Source of the DNA: JABFRZ01 sp036376275
GTDB lineage: Bacteria; Planctomycetota; UBA1135; GCA-002686595
DNA length: 48,001 bases
Direction of reading: 5' to 3'
Assembly: GCA_036376275.1 (NCBI GenBank)
Contig: DASVAP010000257.1
Span: 1 to 48,001 of the forward strand
The position numbers and the translations under genes were made by a program. Positions 16,227-23,525 of this stretch are shown here, piece by piece. The first letter of the stretch is position 1. The number at the start of each line of letters is the position of its first letter. The notes under the pieces were generated by a model that was not told where the DNA came from, did no database searches, and worked only from the letters and a program-made list of their open reading frames with translations.

Positions 16227-16667
16227 ATGGATTCCCGTTTCCCCCGTGCGCGCGTCTGGCTCCGCCTGGGCCTCGCGCTCCACCTCCTGGCCGTGGCGCT
16301 GGTCGCGCCGCGCATCCTCCAGCCGCGCCGCGCTCCCGCTGCCGAGGGGGCGGGCGCCCCCTCGGTCCCGTCCGAGCCCGCGGACCGGCCGGCCGTCTCC
16401 GCTGGCCGCGCGGCCGAGGCGGGCCGGCGCGAGGACGCGAGCCACGCCGAGCTGCGCACGCGCGTCGGCTCCGCCACGGCGGCCCTGGCCGAGGCGCTCG
16501 AGAGCCCGGACTACGCGGCCGAGCCCTGGCGCGCGGCCGTGGCCGAGCGCGCGCGGACGCTCGGGAGCGAGGCCCTGCCGGCGCTGCTGGCGCTCCTGGC
16601 GGACGAGCAGCGCTCGGTCGAGGAGCACGTGGCCGCCACCGAGCTCGCCGCCGCCCTGCGACGCTGA
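16227..16667 (+). CDS. Small membrane-anchored protein of unknown function
   Basis: This 146-aa protein starts at ATG 16227, with GAGG about 8 nt upstream. Residues about 10-28 (VWLRLGLALHLLAVALVAP) form one membrane helix or an uncleaved signal after a basic N-terminus. An Ala/Pro/Ser-rich linker follows, then an amphipathic helical part with ALPALLALLADEQRSVEEH, reminiscent of a single HEAT-like helical pair. No family was recognised. It is divergent from the BamE-like lipoprotein and converges with the CRTAC1 gene, 73 bp away. It could be a spurious frame, but the start, hydrophobic segment and codon use look genuine. Confidence 0.55.
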   Translation: MDSRFPRARVWLRLGLALHLLAVALVAPRILQPRRAPAAEGAGAPSVPSEPADRPAVSAGRAAEAGRREDASHAELRTRVGSATAALAEALESPDYAAEPWRAAVAERARTLGSEALPALLALLADEQRSVEEHVAATELAAALRR

Positions 16668-16740
16668 GCGGTCCGCCACGGGCCGCGCGGCCGTCCCGCT
16701 CGGCCTCGACGAGGTTCCCGGTCGCGCCTCCGAGGTCCCC

Positions 16741-18900
16741 TCAGAAATCCACGGGCGTGTACTCGACCCGCTCGAGCTGCGGCGTCCCCTCGCGGGCCCG
16801 CACGGCCGCGTCGAGCGGCACGTCGGTGAAGACCTGCGGCTCGCGCGTGCCGGGCCAGAGGATCGCGAGGCGCGCGATGCGCGTCGCGTCCCCGAGGCCG
16901 ATCTCGAGCCGGCTCGGCGAGCCGCCGAAGCTCGAGACCGAGCCGGCCGCGCGGTGGATCTCGCGCGTGCCGCCGGGCGTCTCCAGCACGAGCTGGACGC
17001 GCGCGCCGAGGCCGGAGCGGTTGGCCTTCGTCCCCGCCAGGAGCAGCACGAGCCAGTGGTTGCCGAAGCCGGGGTTCTCGAACAGCGCGCTGTGGAACCG
17101 GTCCACGAGGAAGAAGCCGCCGAGCTGGTGGAACACGTCCTGGTCGCCGTCGCGGTCGAGGTCGGCGAAGCCGACCCCGTGCCCCTTCTGCAGGTGCCCC
17201 ATGCCGGCCGCGGTGGTGACGTCGAGGAAGCGCTCGCCGCCGCGGTTCCACAGCAGCACGTTGGGCACCAGCACCTGCAGGGCCGGCTCGCCCGTGCCGA
17301 GGTAGAGGTCCAGGAAGCCGTCGTTGTCCAGGTCGCCGAAGTTGGCGCCCATCGGCAGCAACGGCCGCGACAGCCCGGCCGCGGCGGCGACGTCGCGGAA
17401 GGTCCCATCGCGCTGGTTGCGGAAGAGCAGCGGGCGCACGGCCTGGTCGGCGCGCCCGAGGGCCCACTCGGCCATGTCGGCCAGCTTGGCCTGGTAGCCG
17501 CCGACCCACAGGTCGAGCCAGCCGTCGTTCTCGAGGTCGAAGAACCAGGTGGCGAAGTGCCGCCCGGGCTCGCCCGTCACCCCGGCGCGGTGGGCCACGT
17601 CGCGGAAGGTGCCGTCGCCCTTGTTGCGGTACAGGCGGTTCAGGCCGATGTTCGAGACGAAGAGGTCCAGGTCGCCGTCGTTGTCGTAGTCGCCGGCCGC
17701 GACGCCCTTGGCGTAGCGATCGTTCGAGACGCCCGCGGCCTGCGTGGCGTTGGCGAAGCTCCCGTCGCCCTCGTTGCGCCAGTACTGCGAGGGGTACTGG
17801 ATCGCCTGCTCGAACTCGGCGCGCGACTCGTGCCCGACGTAGACGTCGAGCCAGCCGTCGCCGTCGAAGTCGCCGAACAGGCCGGTCTGGGTGGGATAGG
17901 CCGGGTCCGCCAGCCCGGCCGCGCGCGTCACGTCGGTGAAGGCCCCGCCGTCGTTGCGCAGCAGGCTCTTGCGGATGCGCCCGAAGTCGAGCAGCCAGGC
18001 CCCGCGCAGGACGAGCACGTCCCAGTCGCCGTCGTTGTCCGGGTCGCCCGAGACCAGGTTGAGCCCGCCGAGCTGCTCGTCGACGCGCGCCTCCTTCGAG
18101 CGGTCCGCGAACGTCCCGTCGCCGCCGTTCTTGAACAGCGAGAGCGGTCCGAGCGGGTCGCAGGTCGAGGTCAGGACGTCGAGCCAGCCATCGCCGTCGT
18201 AGTCCTCGATCGCGACACCGCCGGCCATGTTCATCACGTCCACGCCGAGCTTCTTGGCCACGTCGTGGAAGCGCGGGAACTCCGCCTGCGAGGCGAAGGC
18301 CGCGGGCGGCAGCCGGAAGCGCTCGGGCACGCCCTCGGGGTACTCGCCCAGGGCCATGGCCGAGATGTTCAGCAGCCACAGGGCCTCGCGGTCGTCGGGC
18401 GCCAGCTCGAGCAGCGCGAGCTGGTGCTGGCGCGCCTTCTCGGCCGGGCCGCGCTCGGTGTGGATCGCCCCGCCCGCCAGCGGGAACAGGCAGCACTCCG
18501 GGTTGTGGCGGCGGATGCAGTTCTCCTGCTCCGCCAGGCGCAGGTAGGCCAAGGAAAGCTGGCGGTGCAGGCGCAGGCGCAGGTCGGGCGGGGCGCGCTT
18601 GCCGGCCAGCTCGAAGGCCTGCTCGAGCACCGCCACGGCGCGCGCGGCGTCGGCGTTCTTCAGGTACTCGCGCCCGAGCGCCAGCAGGACCTCGCCGCGC
18701 CGCTCGACGGGCAGCTCCGGGTCCGCCAGCTCCTGCTCGAGCCGCTGCTGCTGGGCGAGGCTGATGAAGGGGTTCTCTTCCTCGTACAGGGCCTGGCCGA
18801 TGCGGCGGAACTCCTCGGCCGGGGTCTCGGCGGGCTGCGCGGGCGCCGCCGGCTCCTGGGGTGCGAGGAAGAGCGCGAGGAGGAGGGAGGGGGTCGTCAT
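16741..18900 (-). CDS. CRTAC1-like secreted protein with FG-GAP/VCBS repeats and ASPIC/UnbV domain
   Basis: This 719-aa protein starts at ATG 18900 with a short signal (MTTPSLLLALFLAPQ). Residues about 25-190 are alpha-helical and TPR-like (LALGREYLKNADAARAVAVL). From about 225 to 620 there are repeated beta-propeller units with calcium-binding D-x-D-x-D-G loops (for example EDYDGDGWLDV, GDFDGDGWLDVYVG, GDYDNDGDLDLFVSN, GDLDNDGFLDLYLG). The C-terminus (about 625-705) matches ASPIC/UnbV: LGARVQLVLETPGG, SSFGGSPSRLEIGLG, LAILWPGTREPQVF. Such proteins are abundant in planctomycetes and are exported; their function is not established, with adhesion or polysaccharide binding as guesses. A possible -10 TATGCT lies 31 nt upstream. 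Confidence 0.9.
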   Translation of the reverse strand: MTTPSLLLALFLAPQEPAAPAQPAETPAEEFRRIGQALYEEENPFISLAQQQRLEQELADPELPVERRGEVLLALGREYLKNADAARAVAVLEQAFELAGKRAPPDLRLRLHRQLSLAYLRLAEQENCIRRHNPECCLFPLAGGAIHTERGPAEKARQHQLALLELAPDDREALWLLNISAMALGEYPEGVPERFRLPPAAFASQAEFPRFHDVAKKLGVDVMNMAGGVAIEDYDGDGWLDVLTSTCDPLGPLSLFKNGGDGTFADRSKEARVDEQLGGLNLVSGDPDNDGDWDVLVLRGAWLLDFGRIRKSLLRNDGGAFTDVTRAAGLADPAYPTQTGLFGDFDGDGWLDVYVGHESRAEFEQAIQYPSQYWRNEGDGSFANATQAAGVSNDRYAKGVAAGDYDNDGDLDLFVSNIGLNRLYRNKGDGTFRDVAHRAGVTGEPGRHFATWFFDLENDGWLDLWVGGYQAKLADMAEWALGRADQAVRPLLFRNQRDGTFRDVAAAAGLSRPLLPMGANFGDLDNDGFLDLYLGTGEPALQVLVPNVLLWNRGGERFLDVTTAAGMGHLQKGHGVGFADLDRDGDQDVFHQLGGFFLVDRFHSALFENPGFGNHWLVLLLAGTKANRSGLGARVQLVLETPGGTREIHRAAGSVSSFGGSPSRLEIGLGDATRIARLAILWPGTREPQVFTDVPLDAAVRAREGTPQLERVEYTPVDF

Positions 18901-19024
18901 GGCGCTCGACGCGGCTGGCGCGGAACGCCGGAGCATACCGGACCCGCGCGCGCGTCGCCGCGCGCCAGCGGAGTTCTGCCCCGGCAAACGCCGCCTCGCG
19001 CCGCGGGCCTCGGCCCGGCGGCGC

Positions 19025-19030
19025 TATCAT
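19025..19030 (+). promoter_or_regulatory. Candidate -10 element TATCAT before VOC gene
   Basis: TATCAT ends 9 nt before ATG 19040, and there is no Shine-Dalgarno in between. The spacing fits a leaderless mRNA for the VOC/questin-oxidase-like operon. The -35 region is GC-rich and unconvincing. Confidence 0.4.
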
Positions 19031-19039
19031 CGCCTCGCC

Positions 19040-19447
19040 ATGGAGACCGCGCACGGCGCAGCGCCGACCGGCGCACCCGATCCCCGGCCGGCGCTGGCGA
19101 TCGCCCACGTCGTGCTCCCGACCGACCGCATGGCGGAGAGCGCGGCCTTCCTGAGGACGATCGGGATGCGCCCCGTGCACGACGGCGCGAAGGTGTCGAT
19201 CTTCGAGCTGCGCGGCGGCACGCACGTGATCCTGATGCAGGCCGAGGAGGTCGTGCCCGGGGACGCGCCCTTCGACCTGATGGTGGACGACCTCGAGGCC
19301 ACGCACGCGCGCTTCGCCGCCCTCGGGCTCGCGCCCTCGGCGATCGAGGCGCTGCCACGCATCGACCACCGCGTCTTCCACCTGCGCGAGCCGGCCGGGC
19401 ACGTGCTCACCTTCTACTCCAGCCACGCCTCGGGCCGGCCCACGTGA
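19040..19447 (+). CDS. VOC-superfamily (glyoxalase/bleomycin-resistance fold) protein
   Basis: This 135-aa protein has one vicinal-oxygen-chelate module pair: the first beta-alpha-beta unit begins IAHVVLPTDRMAESAAFLRTIGM, and the second carries FDLMVDDLEATHARFAALG and FHLREPAGHVLTFYS. The usual last metal ligand (Glu in GHVIE-like endings) is Thr here (GHVLTF), so it may be non-metal or may act by binding rather than as a glyoxalase. The stop TGA overlaps the GTG start of the following gene, so the two proteins are probably made together. The substrate is unknown. Confidence 0.8.
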   Translation: METAHGAAPTGAPDPRPALAIAHVVLPTDRMAESAAFLRTIGMRPVHDGAKVSIFELRGGTHVILMQAEEVVPGDAPFDLMVDDLEATHARFAALGLAPSAIEALPRIDHRVFHLREPAGHVLTFYSSHASGRPT

Positions 19448-20532
19448 GCCTGGACCGCCGCCACCTCCTGGCCGGGAGCGGCGCGCTCGTGGCTGGCTGC
19501 GCGGCGCGCGGTGCGTCCGCGGAGCCGTCGGATGCGCTCGACGCCTTGCTCGTCGCCCAGGCCGACGTGCTGCCCGAGCGCGCGGGCGCCGGCGCGAACC
19601 ACTACCCGATGGCGGCCGAGGCGCTGGAGGCGCTGGACCGCCCCGAGCTCATCCCGCTCGCCTGGCGCGCCGGCGCCGCCGGCTACGCCGGTCCGCTGCC
19701 GCGCTTGGCGCCGCTCACGGACCCCGGCGCGGCGCTGGGCGCGCGCGAGCGCTACGGGGACTGGCTGGAGCTCTTCCGCGCCGAGCTGGCGCGCGCGCCG
19801 TGGGAGGACGTCGTCGCGCGCTGGGTGCCGCGCCTCGCGCCGGGCGCCTCGGCCGCCGTCTTCCACGGGCTGATCCGCACGGCGCACGCCGTGCGTGCGC
19901 TGCGACGGCACGCGAGCCCGGCCCGGCGCGACGAGCTCGCCGTCGCGCTCGCCTACTGGGCCGCGAGCTACGTCGAGCTCGCGCCCGACCCAGCGGGACC
20001 CGCGCTCCGCACGCCGCTGGCCGCGCTGCGGCCCCGCTGGCTCGACGAGGTCGAGGACGTGCCCTTCGACGACGTGCACGCGCGCCTGGCGCGCGCGCCG
20101 CTCGCGCCCGCCGTCGAGCCGGCGGCCCTCGGCGCCGATGCGCAGGCGGAGCTGGCGGCCCTCGTGCGCGAGGCGGCCGAGGCCTTCCTCGAGATGCTGG
20201 TCCAGGAGCGCCACCGCCTCTGGTTGCTGCACACCGTGACCGGACCGGCCGCGGCGGCGCTGCTCGCGCCCGAGCTCGCGCCCCCGGACGCGCGCCTGCT
20301 CGCCGCCCACGCGCGCCAGGCCGCCCTGGCGCTGTTCCTCGCCTTCGGCGCGCCCTACGAGCCGCGCGCCCACCTGCGCGCCTCGACCCCGCCCTGGCCC
20401 GTGCTCACGCGCCAGGCGGCCGAGAGCGGCTCGGTGCACACGATCAAGCTGACCGAGGCGCTGCTGCGCTTCCGGCGCGTGGACGACGGGCTGTGCCGCT
20501 CGGTCATCGCGCAGTGGCTGGAGTGGACGTAG
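19444..20532 (+). CDS. Questin-oxidase-like protein, Tat-exported lipoprotein
   Basis: This 362-aa protein starts at GTG 19444 inside the stop of the VOC gene. The N-terminus SLDRRHLLAGSGALVAGC has a twin-arginine motif (RRHLL) and a lipobox (LVAGC), which predicts Tat export followed by lipid anchoring. The body matches the questin oxidase (AflY-like) family, known for Baeyer-Villiger-type oxidation of polyketide anthraquinones in fungi: NHYPMAAEALEAL near 46, HGLIRTAHAVRAL near 140 and SGSVHTIKLTEALLRF near 325. Conserved His residues in these three motifs could bind metal. Tat export fits a cofactor or metal loaded before secretion. The reaction in this organism is unknown. The gene is followed by tRNA-Glu on the other strand. 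Confidence 0.75.
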   Translation: MSLDRRHLLAGSGALVAGCAARGASAEPSDALDALLVAQADVLPERAGAGANHYPMAAEALEALDRPELIPLAWRAGAAGYAGPLPRLAPLTDPGAALGARERYGDWLELFRAELARAPWEDVVARWVPRLAPGASAAVFHGLIRTAHAVRALRRHASPARRDELAVALAYWAASYVELAPDPAGPALRTPLAALRPRWLDEVEDVPFDDVHARLARAPLAPAVEPAALGADAQAELAALVREAAEAFLEMLVQERHRLWLLHTVTGPAAAALLAPELAPPDARLLAAHARQAALALFLAFGAPYEPRAHLRASTPPWPVLTRQAAESGSVHTIKLTEALLRFRRVDDGLCRSVIAQWLEWT

Positions 20533-20588
20533 GGCAGCGAGCTGCGGCGCCGGCCCCCGCTCCTCCCGCGCCTCGTCGCGGCAGAGGA

Positions 20589-20666
20589 TGGTGACCCCAA
20601 GGGGATTTGAACCCCTGTCGCCAGGATGAAAACCTGGTGTCCTAGGCCGAACTAGACGATGGGGCC
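20589..20666 (-). tRNA. tRNA-Glu (UUC)
   Basis: The minus-strand sequence starts GGCCCCATCGTCTAG and ends in an encoded CCA (20591-20589). The acceptor stem GGCCCCA/TGGGGTC pairs over 7 bp with one G-T pair. The anticodon stem CCAGG/CCTGG holds the loop TTTTCAT with anticodon TTC. The T-arm GGGGTTCAAATCCCC is canonical. Its promoter lies at 20709-20737. Confidence 0.97.
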
Positions 20667-20708
20667 ACGCGGTCCGTCGAGCCCGTCGCCGGGCTCCGTG
20701 GGCGCGGA

Positions 20709-20737
20709 AAGATAGGGTCCCGTCCCGGGGGTGTCAA
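20709..20737 (-). promoter_or_regulatory. Sigma70-type promoter of tRNA-Glu
   Basis: On the minus strand TTGACA (20737-20732), a 17-nt spacer and TATCTT (20714-20709) form a near-consensus promoter 42 nt upstream of the mature tRNA 5' end. The -35 box overlaps the stop codon of the EboE-like gene. The leader contains a perfect 7-bp hairpin GAGCCCG/CGGGCTC. Confidence 0.85.
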
Positions 20738-21978
20738 TCTCGCGTCCAGCCGGCGGCCACGAGGCGCCCGCGCACGTGGGCCAGCTCGCGCTCGAGCCCG
20801 GCGCGCACGACGTCGAGGCCCGCGGCCCCCGGCGCGAGCAGGCTCCAGGTGTAGGTCTCGACCTCGACGTGCAGCTCGGAGGAACCCCAGCGCTCGGGCG
20901 CGGCCAGGGCCGCGGCGAGCGTGCGCTCGGCCTCGGCGCGGGTCGTCGCCAGGCCCGCGCCGGTGCCGAAGTGGGCCAGATCCACGGGCACGTGGAAGTG
21001 GCAGCGCCACTCGTCGCAGCCGCGCCAGGCGGAGGCCTCGCGCGCGAGCTCCGGGAGGTCGAGCGCGCGCAGGTGCTCGGCCCCGCGCCGTCCGGTGACC
21101 TGGTGCAGGTACACGGGCTCGTCGAGGGCCAGGAGGCGCGCGCAGGCGTCGGGATCGTCGTCGGGGCGGCGCAGCGCGAGGGCGCTGGAGAACTGCAGCT
21201 TGCCGAGTGGCGTCCCGTGCTGCGTGGCGCGCGCCAGGGCCGCCTCCGGCTCCTCGAACTCGACCGCCGCGTGGCACGTGTCGAGGCAGGCGCCGAGGTG
21301 GCGCGCGAGCGCCGCTTCCTCGGCCGGGCTCGCGCCCGCGCGCAGCGTCTCCAGGAGCTCGGCCAGCTCGCGCGTGTCGTTGGCGCTCGAGCGCGGCTCG
21401 GGCTCGAGCGCGAGGACCACGCGCTCGCCGGTCTCGCGCTCGAGCTCGGACAGGGCCAGGGCCGCGGCGCGGAAGGCGGCCGCGATGCGCTCGCGCTCGC
21501 CGGGCTCGAGCCAGGCCGCGAAGGCCCCGGCGTGCGTGCTGATCGAGAGGTGCTGCCCCGGACGCGAGCCGCCGCGGCGCGCGCGCAGCCCGGCCGCCAG
21601 GCGCGCCACGTCGAGCGTGTAGGCCAGACGCGCGGGCTCGCTCCAGGGCGGGACGAAGACGCGCGCCTTGAGCCCCGGGCCGTGGAAGTCGCCCTGCGGG
21701 AAGGCGTTGAAGGTCGCCGGATCGAGGCCGGCGCCGGTGCACAGCTCGAACAGCTCCCCGCGCAGGCGCTCGTCCGCCAGGAACTCGCGCGCCGCACGGG
21801 CCGGGATCCAGGCGCCCACGCCGAAGTCGGACGCGCCCGGCGCGAGGCGCGCGCGCAGCGGCAGGGCCAGCTCGCGCAGGCCGGCCAGCACGCCCGCGGC
21901 GTCGCGCGAGGGGTACAGGTTCAGCCCGTAGGAGAGGTGCACCCCGAGCCCCGGCCGGTCGGGATGGTGGAAGAGCAT
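20734..21978 (-). CDS. eboE: EboE-like TIM-barrel protein (xylose-isomerase-like fold)
   Basis: This 414-aa protein starts at ATG 21978. GVHLSYGLNLYPSRD, LPLRARLAP, FGVGAWIPARAA, FNAFPQGDFHG, LKARVFVPPW and LSISTHAGAF follow the order and spacing of the 'metabolite traffic protein EboE' family, which has a sugar isomerase/epimerase-type TIM barrel. Later motifs VLALEPEPRS, LGACLDTCHAAVEFEEP and CHFHVPVDL supply the Glu, Asp and His metal ligands expected of that fold. In other bacteria eboE sits in the ebo cluster linked to export of secondary-metabolite precursors to the periplasm; none of the other ebo genes is in this window. It lies 12 bp after the Trm112 gene and probably shares its mRNA. 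Confidence 0.75.
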   Translation of the reverse strand: MLFHHPDRPGLGVHLSYGLNLYPSRDAAGVLAGLRELALPLRARLAPGASDFGVGAWIPARAAREFLADERLRGELFELCTGAGLDPATFNAFPQGDFHGPGLKARVFVPPWSEPARLAYTLDVARLAAGLRARRGGSRPGQHLSISTHAGAFAAWLEPGERERIAAAFRAAALALSELERETGERVVLALEPEPRSSANDTRELAELLETLRAGASPAEEAALARHLGACLDTCHAAVEFEEPEAALARATQHGTPLGKLQFSSALALRRPDDDPDACARLLALDEPVYLHQVTGRRGAEHLRALDLPELAREASAWRGCDEWRCHFHVPVDLAHFGTGAGLATTRAEAERTLAAALAAPERWGSSELHVEVETYTWSLLAPGAAGLDVVRAGLERELAHVRGRLVAAGWTRD

Positions 21979-21990
21979 CGTGGCGCGGCG

Positions 21991-22239
21991 CTACTCGACC
22001 GCGATCGCTTCCTCGAGCAGGAGCATCGGGATCCCGTCGAGCACCGGGTAGAGCACGCGCCCGTCCTCGCGCACGAGTCCGCCGGCCAGCGGCGCGGCCA
22101 CGACGACGCCCGCTCGATTGCGCAGCTCGCCGCGCGCCTGGCGCGCGTTCAGACGCTCGAGCAGCCCCGCTGGCGCCTCGCGCAGGGGCTGGCGGGACTC
22201 CGGGCACTGGATCAGCTCCAGCAGGTCCTTCTCGACCAT
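21991..22239 (-). CDS. Trm112-family small protein
   Basis: This 82-aa protein starts at ATG 22239. The N-terminal LLELIQCPESRQPLREA and C-terminal LVREDGRVLYPVLDGIPMLLLEEAI are the two halves of the Trm112/YcaR fold, with a central insertion. Trm112 proteins are small partners that stabilise SAM methyltransferases. Only one of the usual zinc-site cysteines (in IQCPE) is obvious, as in many bacterial members. A -10-like TATCCT lies 9 nt before the ATG. The partner enzyme cannot be named from context; the downstream gene encodes an EboE-like protein, not a methyltransferase. Confidence 0.85.
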   Translation of the reverse strand: MVEKDLLELIQCPESRQPLREAPAGLLERLNARQARGELRNRAGVVVAAPLAGGLVREDGRVLYPVLDGIPMLLLEEAIAVE

Positions 22240-22248
22240 GCGCCGGGG

Positions 22249-22254
22249 AGGATA
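22249..22254 (-). promoter_or_regulatory. Candidate -10 element TATCCT before Trm112 gene
   Basis: TATCCT (22254-22249 on the minus strand) ends 9 nt before ATG 22239, with no Shine-Dalgarno. It faces the divergent TACACT at 22289-22294, so a compact divergent promoter region of about 65 bp separates the two genes. Confidence 0.4.
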
Positions 22255-22288
22255 CTCCGCGCCGCGCCGGCCGCCCAGCCTCGCGCGG

Positions 22289-22294
22289 TACACT
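22289..22294 (+). promoter_or_regulatory. Candidate -10 element TACACT before secreted unknown
   Basis: TACACT ends 11 nt before ATG 22306. No -35 or Shine-Dalgarno is clear. It is another member of the near-leaderless TANNNT set. Confidence 0.4.
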
Positions 22295-22305
22295 CGCCCG
22301 CGCGC

Positions 22306-23358
22306 ATGGCGCTCGCCAGCCTCGCTCCGCTGCTCCTGTCCGCGCTCGCGGCCCCGGCAGGCGAGGAGGTCGTGGTCCAGGGCGTGCGCCTGCCGGCCGG
22401 GAGCCTGGCCGAGGTGCTGGCGGGCGCGGCCGGCACGGCTCCGGTCGCCTGGGGCGAGCCCTGGCCCGAGTGGAGCGAGCGCACGCCGCAGGGCTTCGGC
22501 GGCGAGCGCGCCTGGCGCCGCTGGGTCGAGCTCCTGCGCGCGGAGCGCGGCGAGCGCCGGCCGCGGCGCCGGGCGGAGCTGGCCGTGCTCGCACGCCTGC
22601 AGGGCCGCGACGCCGACGCCTGGCGGCACCTCGCCGCCTGCGTCGAGGAGCCAGGCCTGGTGGCGACGCTCCTGCCGCTCTTCGCGCCCGGCGTGCCGCA
22701 GGGCGAGCTCGCGCGCGCGGGAGCGCTGCCGGACGGCGTGCTGCTGCGCCCGGCCCTGCCGCCGAGCGACGACCCGCGCGCCGCGCTGCGCTTCCTGGCG
22801 GGGACGGAGATCACGTCGGCGGAGTTCGGCGTGGGCGCGGCGCGCCTGACGCTGGCCGTGGCGGTCGACCGCGACGGCCTCGAGGTCAAGCTGCACCACC
22901 GCGGCGGCGGCCCCGCGCGCGTGGCGGTGCTGCCGCCCCTGCCGCGCGGCGTGGACGCGGGGCTGCTGTTCGCCGACTGGGAGAAGCTGCCCGGACACGT
23001 GGGCCCGGTGCCCTTCGAGCTCTCGGCCGAGGACCCGGAGCACTCGCTGTGGCTGACGTTCCACCCGCCCCGGGAGCGCTGGCCGCTGCCGCTGCCGGAG
23101 ACGCTCGCGCCGCTCGCCCCGGGGCGCACGCTGCTGCTGGTCTCGCCGCGGGGCGACGAGCCGCACCTCGCGCGCTTCGCGGAGGCCCTGGAGGAGCTCC
23201 TCGGGGCACCCGCGCGGCTCGTCCCGCCGGGGGCACCCGCGCCGGGCGAGCTCGAGCCGCTGCGCCTGCGCTTCGACGCGCCGGAGTCGGCCGAGCGCAA
23301 GCTGGTCGAGCTGCTCGGGCTGGCCGAGGCCTTTGCGCTGCGCGGCCCGGTCCGATAG
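22306..23358 (+). CDS. Secreted protein of unknown function
   Basis: This 350-aa protein starts at ATG 22306 with signal peptide MALASLAPLLLSALAAPAG. The next part is Arg/Ala-rich and helical, with LARLQGRDADAWRHLAACVEE suggesting a TPR/Sel1-like helical pair. The second half looks beta-rich: GAARLTLAVAVDRDGLEVKL, then RVAVLPPLPRGVDAGLLFADWE and LWLTFHPPRERWPLPLPE. No family was recognised. It is divergent from Trm112/eboE, and aminopeptidase P follows after 167 bp. Codon use and the clear signal peptide support a real gene. Confidence 0.7.
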   Translation: MALASLAPLLLSALAAPAGEEVVVQGVRLPAGSLAEVLAGAAGTAPVAWGEPWPEWSERTPQGFGGERAWRRWVELLRAERGERRPRRRAELAVLARLQGRDADAWRHLAACVEEPGLVATLLPLFAPGVPQGELARAGALPDGVLLRPALPPSDDPRAALRFLAGTEITSAEFGVGAARLTLAVAVDRDGLEVKLHHRGGGPARVAVLPPLPRGVDAGLLFADWEKLPGHVGPVPFELSAEDPEHSLWLTFHPPRERWPLPLPETLAPLAPGRTLLLVSPRGDEPHLARFAEALEELLGAPARLVPPGAPAPGELEPLRLRFDAPESAERKLVELLGLAEAFALRGPVR

Positions 23359-23525
23359 AGCCCGGCGGACACCCGGGACCCGAGAAAGGCAGGCTTGCCG
23401 CCCGCGTCGAGATCCCGCGGGGCCGACGGCCTCCGGAGGGTTGCCGGTGGCGTCCGGCTCCGCCGGACGCGCGGCTGGCGGGATTCTTGCTCGGCCGGGA
23501 AGCGTTCGAGCCGTAGAAGATCAGC
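23359..23525. other. 167-bp non-coding stretch with perfect hairpin, upstream of pepP
   Basis: GCGTCCGGC (23450-23458) and GCCGGACGC (23462-23470) form a perfect 9-bp stem with a 3-nt loop. Shorter self-complementary blocks such as CTCCGGAG precede it. The hairpin could end the upstream transcript or lie in the pepP leader. There is no T-run and no clear promoter. Confidence 0.4.
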
